Source: Agapanthus africanus
Lineage: Eukaryota; Streptophyta; Magnoliopsida; Asparagales; Amaryllidaceae
Reading direction: 5' to 3'
Assembly (NCBI GenBank): GCA_030015575.1
Contig: JASDDO010000026.1
Location: 450,717,096-450,781,095 of the forward strand
DNA length: 64,000 nt
The position numbers and the translations under genes are program-made. Under the pieces are notes generated by a model. The model saw only the letters and a program-made list of their open reading frames with translations. It was not told where the DNA came from and ran no database searches. Below are positions 33,870 through 46,203 of the stretch, piece by piece. Position 1 is the first letter of the stretch. Every line of letters starts with the position of its first letter.

Positions 33870-36800
33870 TGTCACGACCCGCAGGGTACGGAACGTGACT
33901 GGCACTTAAATTTACGAAACGTCTAAAGACGTCCGTAAAATAAGTAAGCCAAAGCCCAGAAAACAAAACCAATTAAGCAAAAGAGTGAAGAAAACCCAAT
34001 CAATTGAAAGCGAGTTATCAAATAAGTCATGTAAAACCCTTTTTAAAAACAATACTAATTTTTCCGAAAATTTCGGCAGAGTCTCCTTTGTAAATACTGG
34101 CCCCCAAAATGGGTACAACAAAAATACACATGAATCCACCAAAATAGGGCATCCCCAAGCGGGAGCTAGCTCTTCGCCACAAGGCGGTCACAAATCCCAC
34201 GCAATATAAAACGACAGCATGCAAAATAATCATAATGAAGTATAAGAAAAACAGCATGTCGACTCAAGTGAGCTCGACCCCAAAATACAGCACAAAAGTC
34301 TACAAATCTCACAGTCTCATCTCTAGGTCAATATACAATAAAACTGGTAGAAACAGTAGATGGAGTACACTAGATACAAAGAATATACAAGGTGGTATAA
34401 AAATAATAACATAACCCACCTATGAGCAAATCTCGAGCTCAGGCAAAAGAGGCAAAAGAACAAGTGCGCCCGCCGCTACTGAACTGACGGAGCGGACCTG
34501 CAGAAGACTGTGGCACAACGGGGGTGAGTTGCCAACTCGTGAGTAATAAATAACATCTTCAAAGGCTATCGTATGCATGCACACAAGCATCCTAGCATCT
34601 AAAATACAGGTATGACGGGATGCACTAGCAGGTGTGTATACAACATCAGTGTACTAATATGTATGCAACATGAATATCTGAGGTCTCAATGGGTATATAT
34701 AAGAAACATTTATCTCTTTTTGTTTTTGAAACTTTTTTTTTAGAATGCCAGCATAATACTCAAAGAATCGACTAGAACCGGTGTCCAGCAACGACACCCA
34801 AAAGCTGTCTCAAATCTCATAAATGTATGTCTGGCCTCAGCCGTCCGGCTGACCCATCTCAATATCAATATCTCATCATCTAGCGGCCACGGTCGGTATC
34901 CTCTGGATATCCGCCGTCCCAAACAGTCACCGGTAGGTAATCCGTCCCCTGCCAGGCTCAACGTCAACACCACATTCCTCTTGCCCCGGGGTACCTTACC
35001 GGGCCCACTATGTACCCGTGCCGGTTCCTCCACTCCTCGACACGGATTTCCAAAACCACAGCAAACTCATGGTGGACGACACTTACATCACTAGAAAACC
35101 GCAATTTACATATTTAAAAAAAATATAATAAGTTTAGAAATTTTGCGGTTTTCCCCCGAAATCCAGCAATATCATAAAATCTCAAGAAATCCTCATAAGT
35201 GCATATATCAATGATAATGAATGCGTATGATATCAATAATCAAGTTGCGACGTGTGATCAATGGATTAAGCATGAACAATTAATATGATGAAGTACATGC
35301 ACATGAATAGCAATTCTACGGTTTCATTTTAAGGAATTAAAGGCAATAGCACAAGTTTAAGTATCAATTGGTAAAAGGTTTAAATTTAAAGGTTATCTAG
35401 TGTGGTGGCATGGCAATTACCAGGGTGTGTGTGTAAGCATGAATAGTGCTCGTGCTGCATATAAAAACCCTGGCAATGGTGCAGGTGTCCTATAAAATGG
35501 TTTCGTATAGGTATGTCAATATCATGCATGGATGCAGCAAATAGTCAAATAAGTATTTCACCCCTAATTACTAACATCACTAAGGGTCTTGTAAGTTACT
35601 AAAACTATCCGGCGGCTTGCGCCATCCAACGATAGTCCCCCGTAGATGTTACATCTACTCACCGGAATCCCTGGCTAGCTGTGTCCAATCACCGCCTTTC
35701 CCTTTCGCGCCGCGTCTGACGTCTCCGCGACCGAACCTGGAATTTACATCAATACCAAACATAAGGTTACATATCAAGAACGACGCAAAACCCCAACGAA
35801 ACTACTAAAGTTCGCTAGCTAGGTACAACGTGCACAAAGTGCGCGGAACACATGCGAAAATCGCAAAAACTGCCAAAAAAACGCCGATTTGGTCGCCCGG
35901 CAAAACTAAAACCCGACTACTCAAAAATCCGCACTCACGCATCCTAAAAGTCGTAGGACAAGCCATTACAATCATCAAGATATCAAAAATAATTCATCAC
36001 ATAATTTTATAACAAAACTAGTAAGCATTTGCATTCCAAAATCGGTGCAAAAATCGCCGATTTGCGACAAAACGACTACAATCTAGCATAATCACCCAAG
36101 TCACACCATTAGATAACCACTACACAAAATTTCAACACATTAACCATGCTCCAAAACCTAAATTCCACAACCAACCCTTTCTTGATTTTTCTCAAAAGCA
36201 ATTGCAAATCAAAATCCATACTAGAAAAACTTAACTAACACTAATTTCAAACCCAATTAGCAAGTTAACCATTCTAGATTAGGTTAGCAAAACAACTAGA
36301 TAACAAATTAGATTTAATCAACTAAATAATGTTTTCTAAACCCTAATCAACTCATTATCATGTTTCACAACCCATTTCCATACACTAACCCCTTTCTAGA
36401 AATTCCTAAAACAACAATTTACAACCAAATCACACTTCTAAAATTAACTAAATTAGCATAATTTGAAGACTACATAAACAAAGTAACCATATAGATTAGT
36501 TAATTAACAACTAGATTAACTATAAAACAATTTAATTAACTATCATGGCTTCAAAACCCTAGTTTAATACAAACTATTCTTTTAAATAAAACAAGATTAG
36601 AAATTAGCTAACTTTTAACACTAATACTATACAATTAAAGGAATTTAGCAAAAAGAAAGTAACTTGATGAGAATTATACCTCAATTTGGGATCTAGCAAG
36701 AATAAATTTGCTCCAAGTGATGGCCTCAAGCATCAAGATCCAACCTAGGGAGGTGAAGGAAAAGAAGGATGAAGGATGGTTTTAATTTGTAAGCTTTAAT

Positions 36801-37542
36801 TTGCAATTTTGATGAATTAAACTTGAAGAATTTTGAAGAAATGAGAAGAAAAGAGATGAAGAGGAGGGGTGTGCATGTTTCGGCCAGAGGAGAGCATGGG
36901 GGAGGGGTGTGGGTGAGTGGGAAAGTCAATGGTCAAGTCTACAAAAGTCAATACACCATACCTTATCAACTATATTTAAAATAAATCAAAAAAACCCACT
37001 ATTTCAACTCAAGAAAGCAAACAAGGAAGTGAGGCCAGAAATTTCTGGACTAGCACAAGGTGGGGCTGTCCTAGGGCTCAGGAAAAAAAGAGAGGGGTTT
37101 TACAAAAGAAATTTTATGCAAAAAGGCCCCCCTACAAGTCAAAAATTGCAAGTTTTAGCTCAAAATTCAATAAATTCGTTTCATATCATAAAAATTTGTT
37201 AAAAATCAAAATAAATTACTAAAAATTTATGTTACCACTAGATTTTAATTATCATAATTTTAGAGATTAAAATTATCCCGGAAAAATTTGTATTTATCGC
37301 TAATTTAATGTATTTTCTTACCGGGTTAAAATAATATTAAAAAATTGAAAAATTAGGGAAAATTTTTAAACGACCAGAATTTCATAATTAACTCATTAGA
37401 TACTAAAAACAAGCAATTACCTATCCATTTTAGGTATAAATAGCCCTAAACTGCAAAATAACAAGAAAGACGGTTTTCGGAAAAATACCGAATTTTCACC
37501 GAATTTCAGGAAAACACCAAAACGACTTTTCAAGACGCTACA
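33870..37542 (-). repeat. 3' LTR of element G (3,673 bp)
   Basis: In element sense it starts TGTAGCGTCTTG and ends GGGTCGTGACA. It is AT-rich overall with a GC-richer part near 34740-35040. The small open stretches in it are repeated unchanged in the other LTR and show no protein family features, so I do not call them genes. The pol frame runs about 126 nt into it. Confidence 0.96.
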
Positions 37543-40500
37543 ATCTTCCCCACTTAAAGAAATTCGGTCCCCGAATTTAAAAATATAGCTACGCGTACCT
37601 TCAAAGAGATGGGGATATTTCTTCCTCATCTCGCCCTCGGTCTCCCAGGTAACCTCCTCGCTGCTCGGGCTACGCCAAAGGACCTTGACGGTTGGTATAA
37701 TCTTCGACCTCAACTTCTTCACCTGCCGATCCAGGATGGCCACCGGCTTCTCTGCAAAAGAAAGGTCGCGCTCTAGCTGGACTGTCGGGTGCTGAATCGC
37801 ATGCGAAGGGTCGTGAAGGTACTTGCGGAGCATCGAAACATGGAAGACGGGGTGAACATCAGGAAAGCTGGGTGGAAGAGCCAAACGATAAGCAACAGCG
37901 CCAACCCGCTCGAGGATCTCGAAGGGACCTACGAATCTAGGGCTAAGCTTCCCCTTTCGCCTAAAACGCATCACGCCCTTCATCGGAGAGACTTTCAGAA
38001 AAACATGGTCGCCAACTGCGAACTCTAATCTGCGACGGCGCCTGTCTGCATAGGATTTCTGCCTGCTCTGAGCCGCTCTCATCAGGTCTCGGATCAACTG
38101 TATCTTCGCTGTCGTCTCCTCAACAAGCTGCGGCCCCAAAATGCTGCTCTCGCTGAGCTCTGTCCAACAAACGGGCGATCTGCATCTCCTCCCATACAAT
38201 GCCTCGAAAGGTGCCATCTGAATAGTATCCTGGAAGCTGTTGTTGTAGGAGAACTCCACTAGAGGTAAATGACGATCCCAGCTACCACCAAAGTCTAAAA
38301 CGCACGCTCTGAGCATGTCCTCGAGAGTCTGAATGGTCTGCTCTGACTGTCCGTCTGTCTGCGGATGAAACGCTGTGCTGAAGCTCAAACGAGTGCCCAA
38401 AGCCTCCTGAAGTCTCTGCCAAAGTCTGCTGGTGAACTGAGTGCCTCGATCTGACACGATACAAGTCGGTACGCCGTGCAGTCGTACGATCTCGTCAATA
38501 TAGAGCTGAGCATACTGAGCGAAGCTGAAAGTCGTCTTCACTGGCAGGAAGTGAGCCCCTTTCGTCAATCTATCCACGATCACCCAGATGGAGTCGTACC
38601 CTCGACTGGTCCTGGGTAGACCCACAACGAAATCCATCGAAATCTGTTCCCATTTCCACTCTGGAATGGGTAACGGCTGTAGCTCTCCTGCGGGCCTCTG
38701 GTGCTCGGCCTTGACTTGCTGACAAGTCAGGCATCTCGAAACGAACTCCGCAATGTCCCTCTTCATCCCGTCCCACCAGTAGGTCTCTCTCATATCATGG
38801 TACATCTTGGTGGAACCGGGGTGGACACTATACACTGATCGGTGTGCCTCCTCAAGAATGTCGCGCCGCAATCCATCAGCATCTGGTACGCACAGTCTAG
38901 ATCCATATCGTAAAATCCCCTGATCGTCAACCACGAACTCGGAAAATCTGCCCTGTCCCATCTGTGCCATGATCTCTGAGCAACGGTCGTCACTGCGCTG
39001 TGCCTCATATATACGGTCAAGCAACTGTGGGCGTGCACGAACATGCGCGAGCTGTCCCCCTGTCTGAGTGAATTCGAACTCAACTCGGCTGTCGCATAAC
39101 ATCTGCCAATCTGCTGACGACTGCCTCTGAACTGCGCGCAAAAAGGATAGACTACCCCCGGGCCTCCTACTCAACGCATCTGCCACCACATTTGCCTTGC
39201 CGGGGTGATATAAGATCTCGCAGTCGTAGTCTTTCACCAACTCCATCCAACGACGCTGTCTGAGGTTCAGGTCTCGCTGCTGAAATATGTACTTTAAGCT
39301 CTTGTGATCGGTGAATATCTGACACGACTCGCCGTATAGGTAATGTCGCCAAATCTTCAGTGCAAAGACCACTGCAGCCATCTCCAAATCATGAGTGGGG
39401 TAGTTCTGTTCATGCTTCTTCAACTGCCGAGAAACATAAGCGATCACCCGGCCATGCTGCATCAATACGCATCCTAATCCCACTCGCGAAGCATCACAGT
39501 AGACAACAAATCCGCCTGATCCCGAAGGCAAAGATAATACCGGCGCCGTAGTCAAACAAGTCCGTAGCTGCTGAAAACTGCGCTCGCACTCCTCTGTCCA
39601 AACGAAAGGAACTCCCTTCCGGGTCAAACCGGTCAACGGTGCAGCTATACGGGAGAAGTCCTGAACAAAACGCCTGTAGTAGCCCGCCAAGACTAGAAAA
39701 CTACGGATCTCAGTCACCGATGTAGGTCGGGGACACTGCTGAACAGCCTCAATCTTCTTCGGGTCCACACAAATGCCGTCTCTCATAACCACGTGACCCA
39801 AGAATCCGACGCTGTCCAGCCAGAAAGCACACTTGGAGAACTTCGCGAACAGCTGGTGCTCCCTCAGAGTCTGTAACGTAATCCGAAAGTGCTGCTCGTG
39901 CTCCTCTCTGCTCCGGGAGTACACCAAGATATCGTCGATAAACACGATGATGAACAAGTCAAGATACGGCCTGAATGTACGGTTCATCAAATCCATGAAT
40001 ACTGCTGGGGCGTTGGTGAGTCCGAACGACATCACCAAAAACTCGTAGTGGCCGTAGCGCGTGCGGAAAGCTGTCCTCGGTATATCCTCCTGTCGAACTC
40101 GCAGCTGATGGTATCCTGATCGCAAGTCGATCCTCGAAAAATACCCCGCACCCTGAAGCTGGTCGAACAAATCATCAATGCGCGGCAACGGATATCTGTT
40201 CCGAACGGTAACTTTGTTCAGCTGGCGGTAGTCGATACATAAGCGCAAACTTCCATCCTTCTTCTTGACAAACAGGACCGGAGCACCCCACGGAGAAACA
40301 CTAGGTCGAATAAGCCCCTTATCTAACAAATCCTGCAACTGATCCTTCAGCTCTCGAAGCTCTGCCGGGGCCATCCGATAAGGCGGTATAGAAATAGGCC
40401 CCGAACCGGGAATCAAATCAATGCAGAACTCAACATCGCGCTCAGGCGGTAGCCCAGGTAGCTCATAAGGGAAAACATCAGGGAACTCAGAAACAACCGG

Positions 40501-41388
40501 GACCCGGTCCAACGGAACCTCTGCAGCTCGAGTATCACAAATACACGCTAAGAATCCCTGACATCCCTTCCGCAAGAGCTGACCAGCGCGAAGAGACGAA
40601 ATTAGGCTGGGAAGGGTGACACTGCGGTCTCCCTGAATAACAAGGACTGGCTCTCCCGGAAAGCTAAATCTGACTGCCTTCTCACGGCAGTCCACCGAAG
40701 CATAATAAGTGGCTAGCCAATCCATGCCCAGAAGCACATCAAAGTCCAACATATCGAGGAGTATCAAATCAACTGATGAATCCCTCTCCCCGATACGAAC
40801 GGAACACAAACGAAATACAAACCGAGCGACAAACGACTCGCCTACCGGAGTAACAACAACAAGCGGCTGATCTAACGACGACGACTCACGGCCCAACATC
40901 GGTGCAAAGTGTGTAGATACGTACGAATGTGTGGAACCTGGGTCGAATAATACCCGTGCGTCGAAAGAACAAACTGGCAAGGTACCTGTCACAACGGCAT
41001 TGGATGCCTGCGCATCCTGCGGTGTCAACGCAAATACTCGGGCCTGTCCTCCACCGATAGCGGGCTGACCTCGACCTCGGCCTCTGCCTCCTCGTCCTCT
41101 CTGAACAGGACCGCCGCGTCCACGGCCTCTCGGTGCACCTAACTGGCGTGGAGCATCGCCTGGGGTAGGAAGTAGGGCTCTCTGAGGAGGGGGTGGTGAT
41201 GGTGGTAGGGTCACATGCGGAACTGTCGCTACTCCCTGTCGTTTCACCGGACAGTCTCTGACAAGATGGTGCAAACTCCCGCACCCAAAACATCCTGGCG
41301 ACGGCTGCTGCCCCTGGGGATAAGAACCATATAACTGTCCCCGCCCAAATCCTCTGCCAGGCCTATCTCTCGGAAAGAATCTGGCGCG
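37417..41388 (-). CDS. pol: Gypsy Pol polyprotein of G (with Gag zinc knuckle)
   Basis: The frame is open for 1,323 codons after the TAG that ends the gag part and is in the same frame, so it is read only if that stop is suppressed or it starts internally (for example TTG at 41274). Residues counted from 41274 follow. The CX2CX4HX4C zinc knuckle straddles the start (Cys codons upstream, HHLVRDC at 2-8). Protease is at 111 with DPG rather than the usual DSG/DTG. RT spans about 295-460 with FIDD at 445-448. RNase H is from about 590 (YCDAS, then FTDHKSL). Integrase has H811, H818, C848, C851 and the D881, D942, E978 triad (spacing 60 and 35). A GPF segment and a chromodomain-like tail ([16 protein letters not shown]) precede the end. 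The enzymes look intact. The last 42 or so residues are encoded by the polypurine tract and the 3' LTR. Confidence 0.93.
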   Translation of the reverse strand, partial: RARFFPRDRPGRGFGRGQLYGSYPQGQQPSPGCFGCGSLHHLVRDCPVKRQGVATVPHVTLPPSPPPPQRALLPTPGDAPRQLGAPRGRGRGGPVQRGRGGRGRGRGQPAIGGGQARVFALTPQDAQASNAVVTGTLPVCSFDARVLFDPGSTHSYVSTHFAPMLGRESSSLDQPLVVVTPVGESFVARFVFRLCSVRIGERDSSVDLILLDMLDFDVLLGMDWLATYYASVDCREKAVRFSFPGEPVLVIQGDRSVTLPSLISSLRAGQLLRKGCQGFLACICDTRAAEVPLDRVPVVSEFPDVFPYELPGLPPERDVEFCIDLIPGSGPISIPPYRMAPAELRELKDQLQDLLDKGLIRPSVSPWGAPVLFVKKKDGSLRLCIDYRQLNKVTVRNRYPLPRIDDLFDQLQGAGYFSRIDLRSGYHQLRVRQEDIPRTAFRTRYGHYEFLVMSFGLTNAPAVFMDLMNRTFRPYLDLFIIVFIDDILVYSRSREEHEQHFRITLQTLREHQLFAKFSKCAFWLDSVGFLGHVVMRDGICVDPKKIEAVQQCPRPTSVTEIRSFLVLAGYYRRFVQDFSRIAAPLTGLTRKGVPFVWTEECERSFQQLRTCLTTAPVLSLPSGSGGFVVYCDASRVGLGCVLMQHGRVIAYVSRQLKKHEQNYPTHDLEMAAVVFALKIWRHYLYGESCQIFTDHKSLKYIFQQRDLNLRQRRWMELVKDYDCEILYHPGKANVVADALSRRPGGSLSFLRAVQRQSSADWQMLCDSRVEFEFTQTGGQLAHVRARPQLLDRIYEAQRSDDRCSEIMAQMGQGRFSEFVVDDQGILRYGSRLCVPDADGLRRDILEEAHRSVYSVHPGSTKMYHDMRETYWWDGMKRDIAEFVSRCLTCQQVKAEHQRPAGELQPLPIPEWKWEQISMDFVVGLPRTSRGYDSIWVIVDRLTKGAHFLPVKTTFSFAQYAQLYIDEIVRLHGVPTCIVSDRGTQFTSRLWQRLQEALGTRLSFSTAFHPQTDGQSEQTIQTLEDMLRACVLDFGGSWDRHLPLVEFSYNNSFQDTIQMAPFEALYGRRCRSPVCWTELSESSILGPQLVEETTAKIQLIRDLMRAAQSRQKSYADRRRRRLEFAVGDHVFLKVSPMKGVMRFRRKGKLSPRFVGPFEILERVGAVAYRLALPPSFPDVHPVFHVSMLRKYLHDPSHAIQHPTVQLERDLSFAEKPVAILDRQVKKLRSKIIPTVKVLWRSPSSEEVTWETEGEMRKKYPHLFEGTRSYIFKFGDRISLSGEDCSVLKSRFGVFLKFGENSVFFRKPSFLLFCSLGLFIPKMDR
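37543..37555 (-). other. Polypurine tract of G
   Basis: The minus strand reads AAGTGGGGAAGAT directly before the 3' LTR start TGTAGCG. It is also translated as part of the pol frame. Confidence 0.88.
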
Positions 41389-42285
41389 CTACCTCTGAGA
41401 CGGTACATCGGTGCGCATCCTCTTCGGCCCAGAAATGGCCGAAGTCCGTGATATGCGCGCCTCCATCCGCAATGCCGTATCCATAGCCGCTGAATAAGTG
41501 TCGTAGTGCTGGGCGCCAATGGAAAGATATAGCTGGGCATCAAGTCCCTGTACGAACCTCTTCACCATCTTCTCCTCGGTATCCACCAAATACTGAGCAT
41601 ATCGGGATAACTGTGTAAACTGGATGTCATACTCAGACACCGTCATCCCAGGTGTCTTGACTAAGGCCTCGAAGCTACGAGCTCTGGCGTCACGAACGCT
41701 CTCTGGAAGGAAACGGGCTAGAAAGACCGCTGTAAACTCGACCCAAGTCATAGGCGGTAGACCTGCAGCTCGACCTCTCAAGACTGACTCCCACCATGTC
41801 TGCGCGAGACCCTCTAGTCGGAAACTCGCAAGCTCTACCCATCGATCATCCGAACATCTCAGCGAACGGCAGATCCTGGCTAAACTGTCAAGGAACGTCT
41901 GTGGGTCCTCCGCTGCCTCGGTGCCGGTGAATACTGGAGGTCTCAGCCTCATGAAATCCTGTAGTGAAACCGGAATGGCCACGGTGGTAGTAGTAGGAGC
42001 AGGTATCATGGTCGTCTGTGATGTAGTAGGTACGTCATCCGGCCTCGGTGTACGACTGGCTGCAACTAGGGATCCTACCATCTGACGTAGCTCCTGCATG
42101 CCTCCCATCATATGTCGCAACTCCTCCATACCGGTCTCGAGCCTATCCATACGGCCTGGGGAAGGTGGATCGGTCTGTCCCTGCGGCGTAGGCATACCAC
42201 CCTGCTCAGTCCTAGTCTCGGACGAGCCAGCTCGAATCTCGTCTCTGGCGGCAGCCCTCTGTGCCCTCGTAGCCTTCGGCGGCAT
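41389..42285 (-). CDS. gag: Gypsy Gag protein of G (298 residues before TAG)
   Basis: It starts at ATG 42285 (MPPKATRAQRAAARDE), about 240 bp after the primer site, with a basic N-terminus as usual in this group. The middle holds the retrotransposon Gag core, with LAQTWWESVL, WVEFTAVFLARFLPE, TVSEYDIQFTQLSRYA and MVKRFVQGL, at about residues 150-250. It ends at TAG (41391-41389) after the Ser-Gln-Arg that precedes the zinc knuckle. The downstream frame continues without a shift for another 1,323 codons. The stop therefore truncates Gag before its nucleic-acid-binding motif. CAG-to-TAG by deamination is the simplest origin. Confidence 0.92.
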   Translation of the reverse strand: MPPKATRAQRAAARDEIRAGSSETRTEQGGMPTPQGQTDPPSPGRMDRLETGMEELRHMMGGMQELRQMVGSLVAASRTPRPDDVPTTSQTTMIPAPTTTTVAIPVSLQDFMRLRPPVFTGTEAAEDPQTFLDSLARICRSLRCSDDRWVELASFRLEGLAQTWWESVLRGRAAGLPPMTWVEFTAVFLARFLPESVRDARARSFEALVKTPGMTVSEYDIQFTQLSRYAQYLVDTEEKMVKRFVQGLDAQLYLSIGAQHYDTYSAAMDTALRMEARISRTSAISGPKRMRTDVPSQR

Positions 42286-42508
42286 AGTGGCTGTTACAGG
42301 AAAACGGATAGTAAGGACAGTGCAATAGGATCATAGGATACACGGAATTGAAGAAGGAAATTTTTTTTTAAGCAAGTATATCCTAAAGTCACGTAGGCGG
42401 AGTACCGTATCGTAAGTATGCCGCGGACATACGCACGCTACGTTACCCTGCTTAAGTCACTTACTCCATCTACCAAGGGTCATCCTACACTCACAAAGGT
42501 AAAACCTC

Positions 42509-42522
42509 GCTCTGATACCAAC
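42509..42522 (-). other. Primer-binding site of G
   Basis: The minus strand reads TTGGTATCAGAGCG a few bases from the 5' LTR edge at 42525. It matches initiator Met tRNA (TGGTATCAGAGC). Confidence 0.9.
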
Positions 42523-42524
42523 TT

Positions 42525-45500
42525 TGTCACGACCCGCAGGGTACGGAACTTGACTGGCACTTAAATTTACGAAACGTCTAAAGACGTCCGTAAAATAAGT
42601 AAGCCAAAGCCCAGAAAACAAAACCAATTAAGCAAAAGAGTGAAGAAAACCCAATCAATTGAAAGCGAGTTATCAAATAAGTCATGTAAAACCCTTTTTA
42701 AAAACAATACTAATTTTTCCGAAAATTTCGGCAGAGTCTCCTTTGTAAATACTGGCCCCCAAAATGGGTACAACAAAAATACACATGAATCCACCAAAAT
42801 AGGGCATCCCCAAGCGGGAGCTAGCTCTTCGCCACAAGGCGGTCACAAATCCCACGCAATATAAAACGACAGCATGCAAAATAATCATAATGAAGCATAA
42901 GAAAAACAGCATGTCGACTCAAGTGAGCTCGACCCCAAAATACAGCACAAAAGTCTACAAATCTCACAGTCTCATCTCTAGGTCAATATACAATAAAACT
43001 GGTAGAAACAGTAGATGGAGTACACTAGATACAAAGAATATACAAGGTGGTACAAAAATAATAACATAACCCACCTATGAGCAAATCTCGAGCTCAGGCA
43101 AAAGAGGCAAAAGAACAAGTGCGCCCGCCGCTACTGAACTGACGGAGCGGACCTGCAGAAGACTGTGGCACAACGGGGGTGAGTTGCCAACTCGTGAGTA
43201 ATAAATAACATCTACAAAGGCTATCGTATGCATGCACACAAGCATCCTAGCATCTAAAATACAGGTATGACGGGATGCACTAGCAGGTGTGTATACAACA
43301 TCAGTGTACTAATATGTATGCAACATGAATATCTGAGGTCTCAATGGGTATATATAAGAAAAATTTATCTCTTTTTGTTTTTGAAACTTTTTTTTTTAGA
43401 ATGCCAGCATAATACTCAAAGAATCGACGAGAACCGGTGTCCAGCAACGACACCCAAAAGCTGTCTCAAATCTCATAAATGTATGTCTGGCCTCAGCCGT
43501 TCGGCTGACCCATCTCAATATCAATATCTCATCATCTAGCGGCCACGGTCGGTATCCTCTGGATATCCGCCGTCCCAAACAGTCACCGGTAGGTAATCCG
43601 TCCCCTGCCAGGCTCAACGTCAACACCACATTCCTCTTGCCCCGGGGTACCTTACCGGGCCCACCATGTACCCGTGCCGGTTCCTCCACTCCTCGACACG
43701 GATTTCCAAAACCACAGCAAACTCATGGTGGACGACACTTACATCACTAGAAAACCGCAATTTACATATTTAAAAAAAATATAATAAGTTTAGAAATTTT
43801 GCGGTTTTCCCCCGAAATCCAGCAATATCATAAAATCTCAAGAAATCCTCATAAGTGCATATATCAATGATAATGAATGCGTATGATATCAATAATCAAG
43901 TTGCGACGTGTGATCAATGGATTAAGCATGAACAATTAATATGATGAAGTACATGCACATGAATAGCAATTCTACGGTTTCATTTTAAGGAATTAAAGGC
44001 AATAGCACAAGTTTAAGTATCAATTGGTAAAAGGTTTAAATTTAAAGGTTATCTAGTGTGGTGGCATGGCAATTACCAGGGTGTGTGTGTAAGCATGAAT
44101 AGTGCTCGTGCTGCATATAAAAACCCTGGCAATGGTGCAGGTGTCCTATAAAATGGTTTCGTATAGGTATGTCAATATCATGCATGGATGCAGCAAATAG
44201 TCAAATAAGTATTTCACCCCTAATTACTAACATCACTAAGGGTCTTGTAAGTTACTAAAACTATCGGGCGGCTTGCGCCATCCAACGATAGTCCCCCGTA
44301 GATGTTACCTCTACTCACCGGAATCCCTGGCTAGCTGTGTCCAATCACCGCCTTTCCCTTTCGCGCCGCGTCTGACGTCTCCGCGACCGAACCTGGAATT
44401 TACATCAATACCAAACATAAGGTTACATATCAAGAACGACGCAAAACCCCAACGAAACTACTAAAGTTCGCTAGCTAGGTACAACGTGCACAAAGTGCGC
44501 GGAACACACGCGAAAATCGCAAAAACTGCCAAAAAAACGCCGATTTGGTCGCCCGGCAAAACTAAAACCCGACTACTCAAAAATCCGCACTCACGCATCC
44601 TAAAAGTCGTAGGACAAGCCATTACAATCATCAAGATATCAAAAATAATTCATCACATAATTTTATAACAAAACTAGTAAGCATTTGCATTCCAAAATCG
44701 GTGCAAAAATCGCCGATTTGCGACAAAACGACTACAATCTAGCATAATCACCCAAGTCACACCATTAGATAACCACTACACAAAATTTCAACACATTAAC
44801 CATGCTCCAAAACCTAAATTCCACAACCAACCCTTTCTTGATTTTTCTCAAAAGCAATTGCAAATCAAAATCCATACTAGAAAAACTTAACTAACACTAA
44901 TTTCAAACCCAATTAGCAAGTTAACCATTCTAGATTAGGTTAGCAAAACAACTAGATAACAAATTAGATTTAATCAACTAAATAATGTTTTCTAAACCCT
45001 AATCAACTCATTATCATGTTTCACAACCCATTTCCATACACTAACCCCTTTCTAGAAATTCCTAAAACAACAATTTACAACCAAATCACACTTCTAAAAT
45101 TAACTAAATTAGCATAATTTGAAGACTACATAAACAAAGTAACCATATAGATTAGTTAATTAACAACTAGATTAACTATAAAACAATTTAATTAACTAAC
45201 ATGGCTTCAAAACCCTAGTTTAATACAAACTATTCTTTTAAATAAAACAAGATTAGAAATTAGCTAACTTTTAACACTAATACTATACAATTAAAGGAAT
45301 TTAGCAAAAAGAAAGTAACTTGATGAGAATTATACCTCAATTTGGGATCTAGCAAGAATAAATTTGCTCCAAGTGATGGCCTCAAGCATCAAGATCCAAG
45401 CTAGGAAGGTGAAGGAAAAGAAGGATGAAGGATGGTTTTAATTTGTAAGCTTTAATTTGCAATTTTGATGAATTAAACTTGAAGAATTTTGAAGAAATGA

Positions 45501-46198
45501 GAAGAAAAGAGATGAAGAGGAGGGGTGTGCAGGTTTCGGCCAGAGGAGAGCATGGGGGAGGGGTGTGGATGAGTGGGAAAGTCAATGGTCAAGTCTACAA
45601 AAGTCAATACACCATACCTTATCAACTATATTTAAAATAAATCAAAAAAACCCACTATTTCAACTCAAGAAAGCAAACAAGGAAGTGAGGCCAGAAATTT
45701 CTGGACTAGCACAAGGTGGGGCTGTCCTAGGGCTGAGGAAAAAGAGAAAGGGGTTTTACAAAAGAAATTTTATGCAAAAAGGCCCCCCTACAAGTCAAAA
45801 ATTGCAAGTTTTAGCTCAAAATTCAATAAATTCGTTTCATATCATAAAAATTTGTTAAAAATCAAAATAAATTACTAAAAATTTATGTTACCACTAGATT
45901 TTAATTATCATAATTTTAGAGATTAAAATTAGCCCGGAAAAATTTGTATTTATCGCTAATTTAATGTATTTTCTTACCGGCTTAAAATAATATTAAAAAA
46001 TTAAAAAATTAGGGAAAATTTTTAAACGACCAGAATTTCATAATTAACTCATTAGCTACTAAAAACAAGCAATTACCTATCCATTTTAGGTATAAATAGC
46101 CCTAAACTGCAAAATAACAAGAAAGACGGTTTTCGGAAAAATACCGAATTTTCACCGAATTTCAGGAAAACACCAAAACGAAATTTCAAGACGCTACA
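42525..46198 (-). repeat. 5' LTR of element G (3,674 bp)
   Basis: It is nearly identical to 33870-37542. It is bounded by TGTCACGACCC on the left and GCTACA on the right in plus-strand reading, and is followed by the second atact target copy. Confidence 0.96.
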
Positions 46199-46203
46199 AT
46201 ACT

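Larger units (their letters stand above)
33870..46198 (-). mobile_element. Complete Ty3/Gypsy Tekay-like element G
   Basis: This is a 12.3-kb minus-strand element with two LTRs of 3,673-3,674 bp, a tRNA-iMet primer site, gag-pol and a polypurine tract. It is flanked by the perfect target duplication atact (33865-33869 and 46199-46203). The empty site is visible in A's other LTR (about 25686-25690) and in E. The LTRs differ at only about 25-30 positions by eye (under 1%), so it is the youngest insertion here. Domain order (RT before integrase), the long LTRs and a chromodomain-like tail after the integrase place it in the chromovirus Tekay/Del group. Confidence 0.97.

Noticed and set aside
33912..34257. 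Small open frames repeated identically at 33912-34257 and 42567-42912
   Set aside because: They are the two copies of G's LTR. The identity reflects LTR duplication, not coding constraint.
37430..37445. tataaatagcc at 37433 as a TATA box for a plus-strand gene
   Set aside because: It lies near the start of G's LTR in element sense, on the opposite strand, with no gene downstream on the plus strand.
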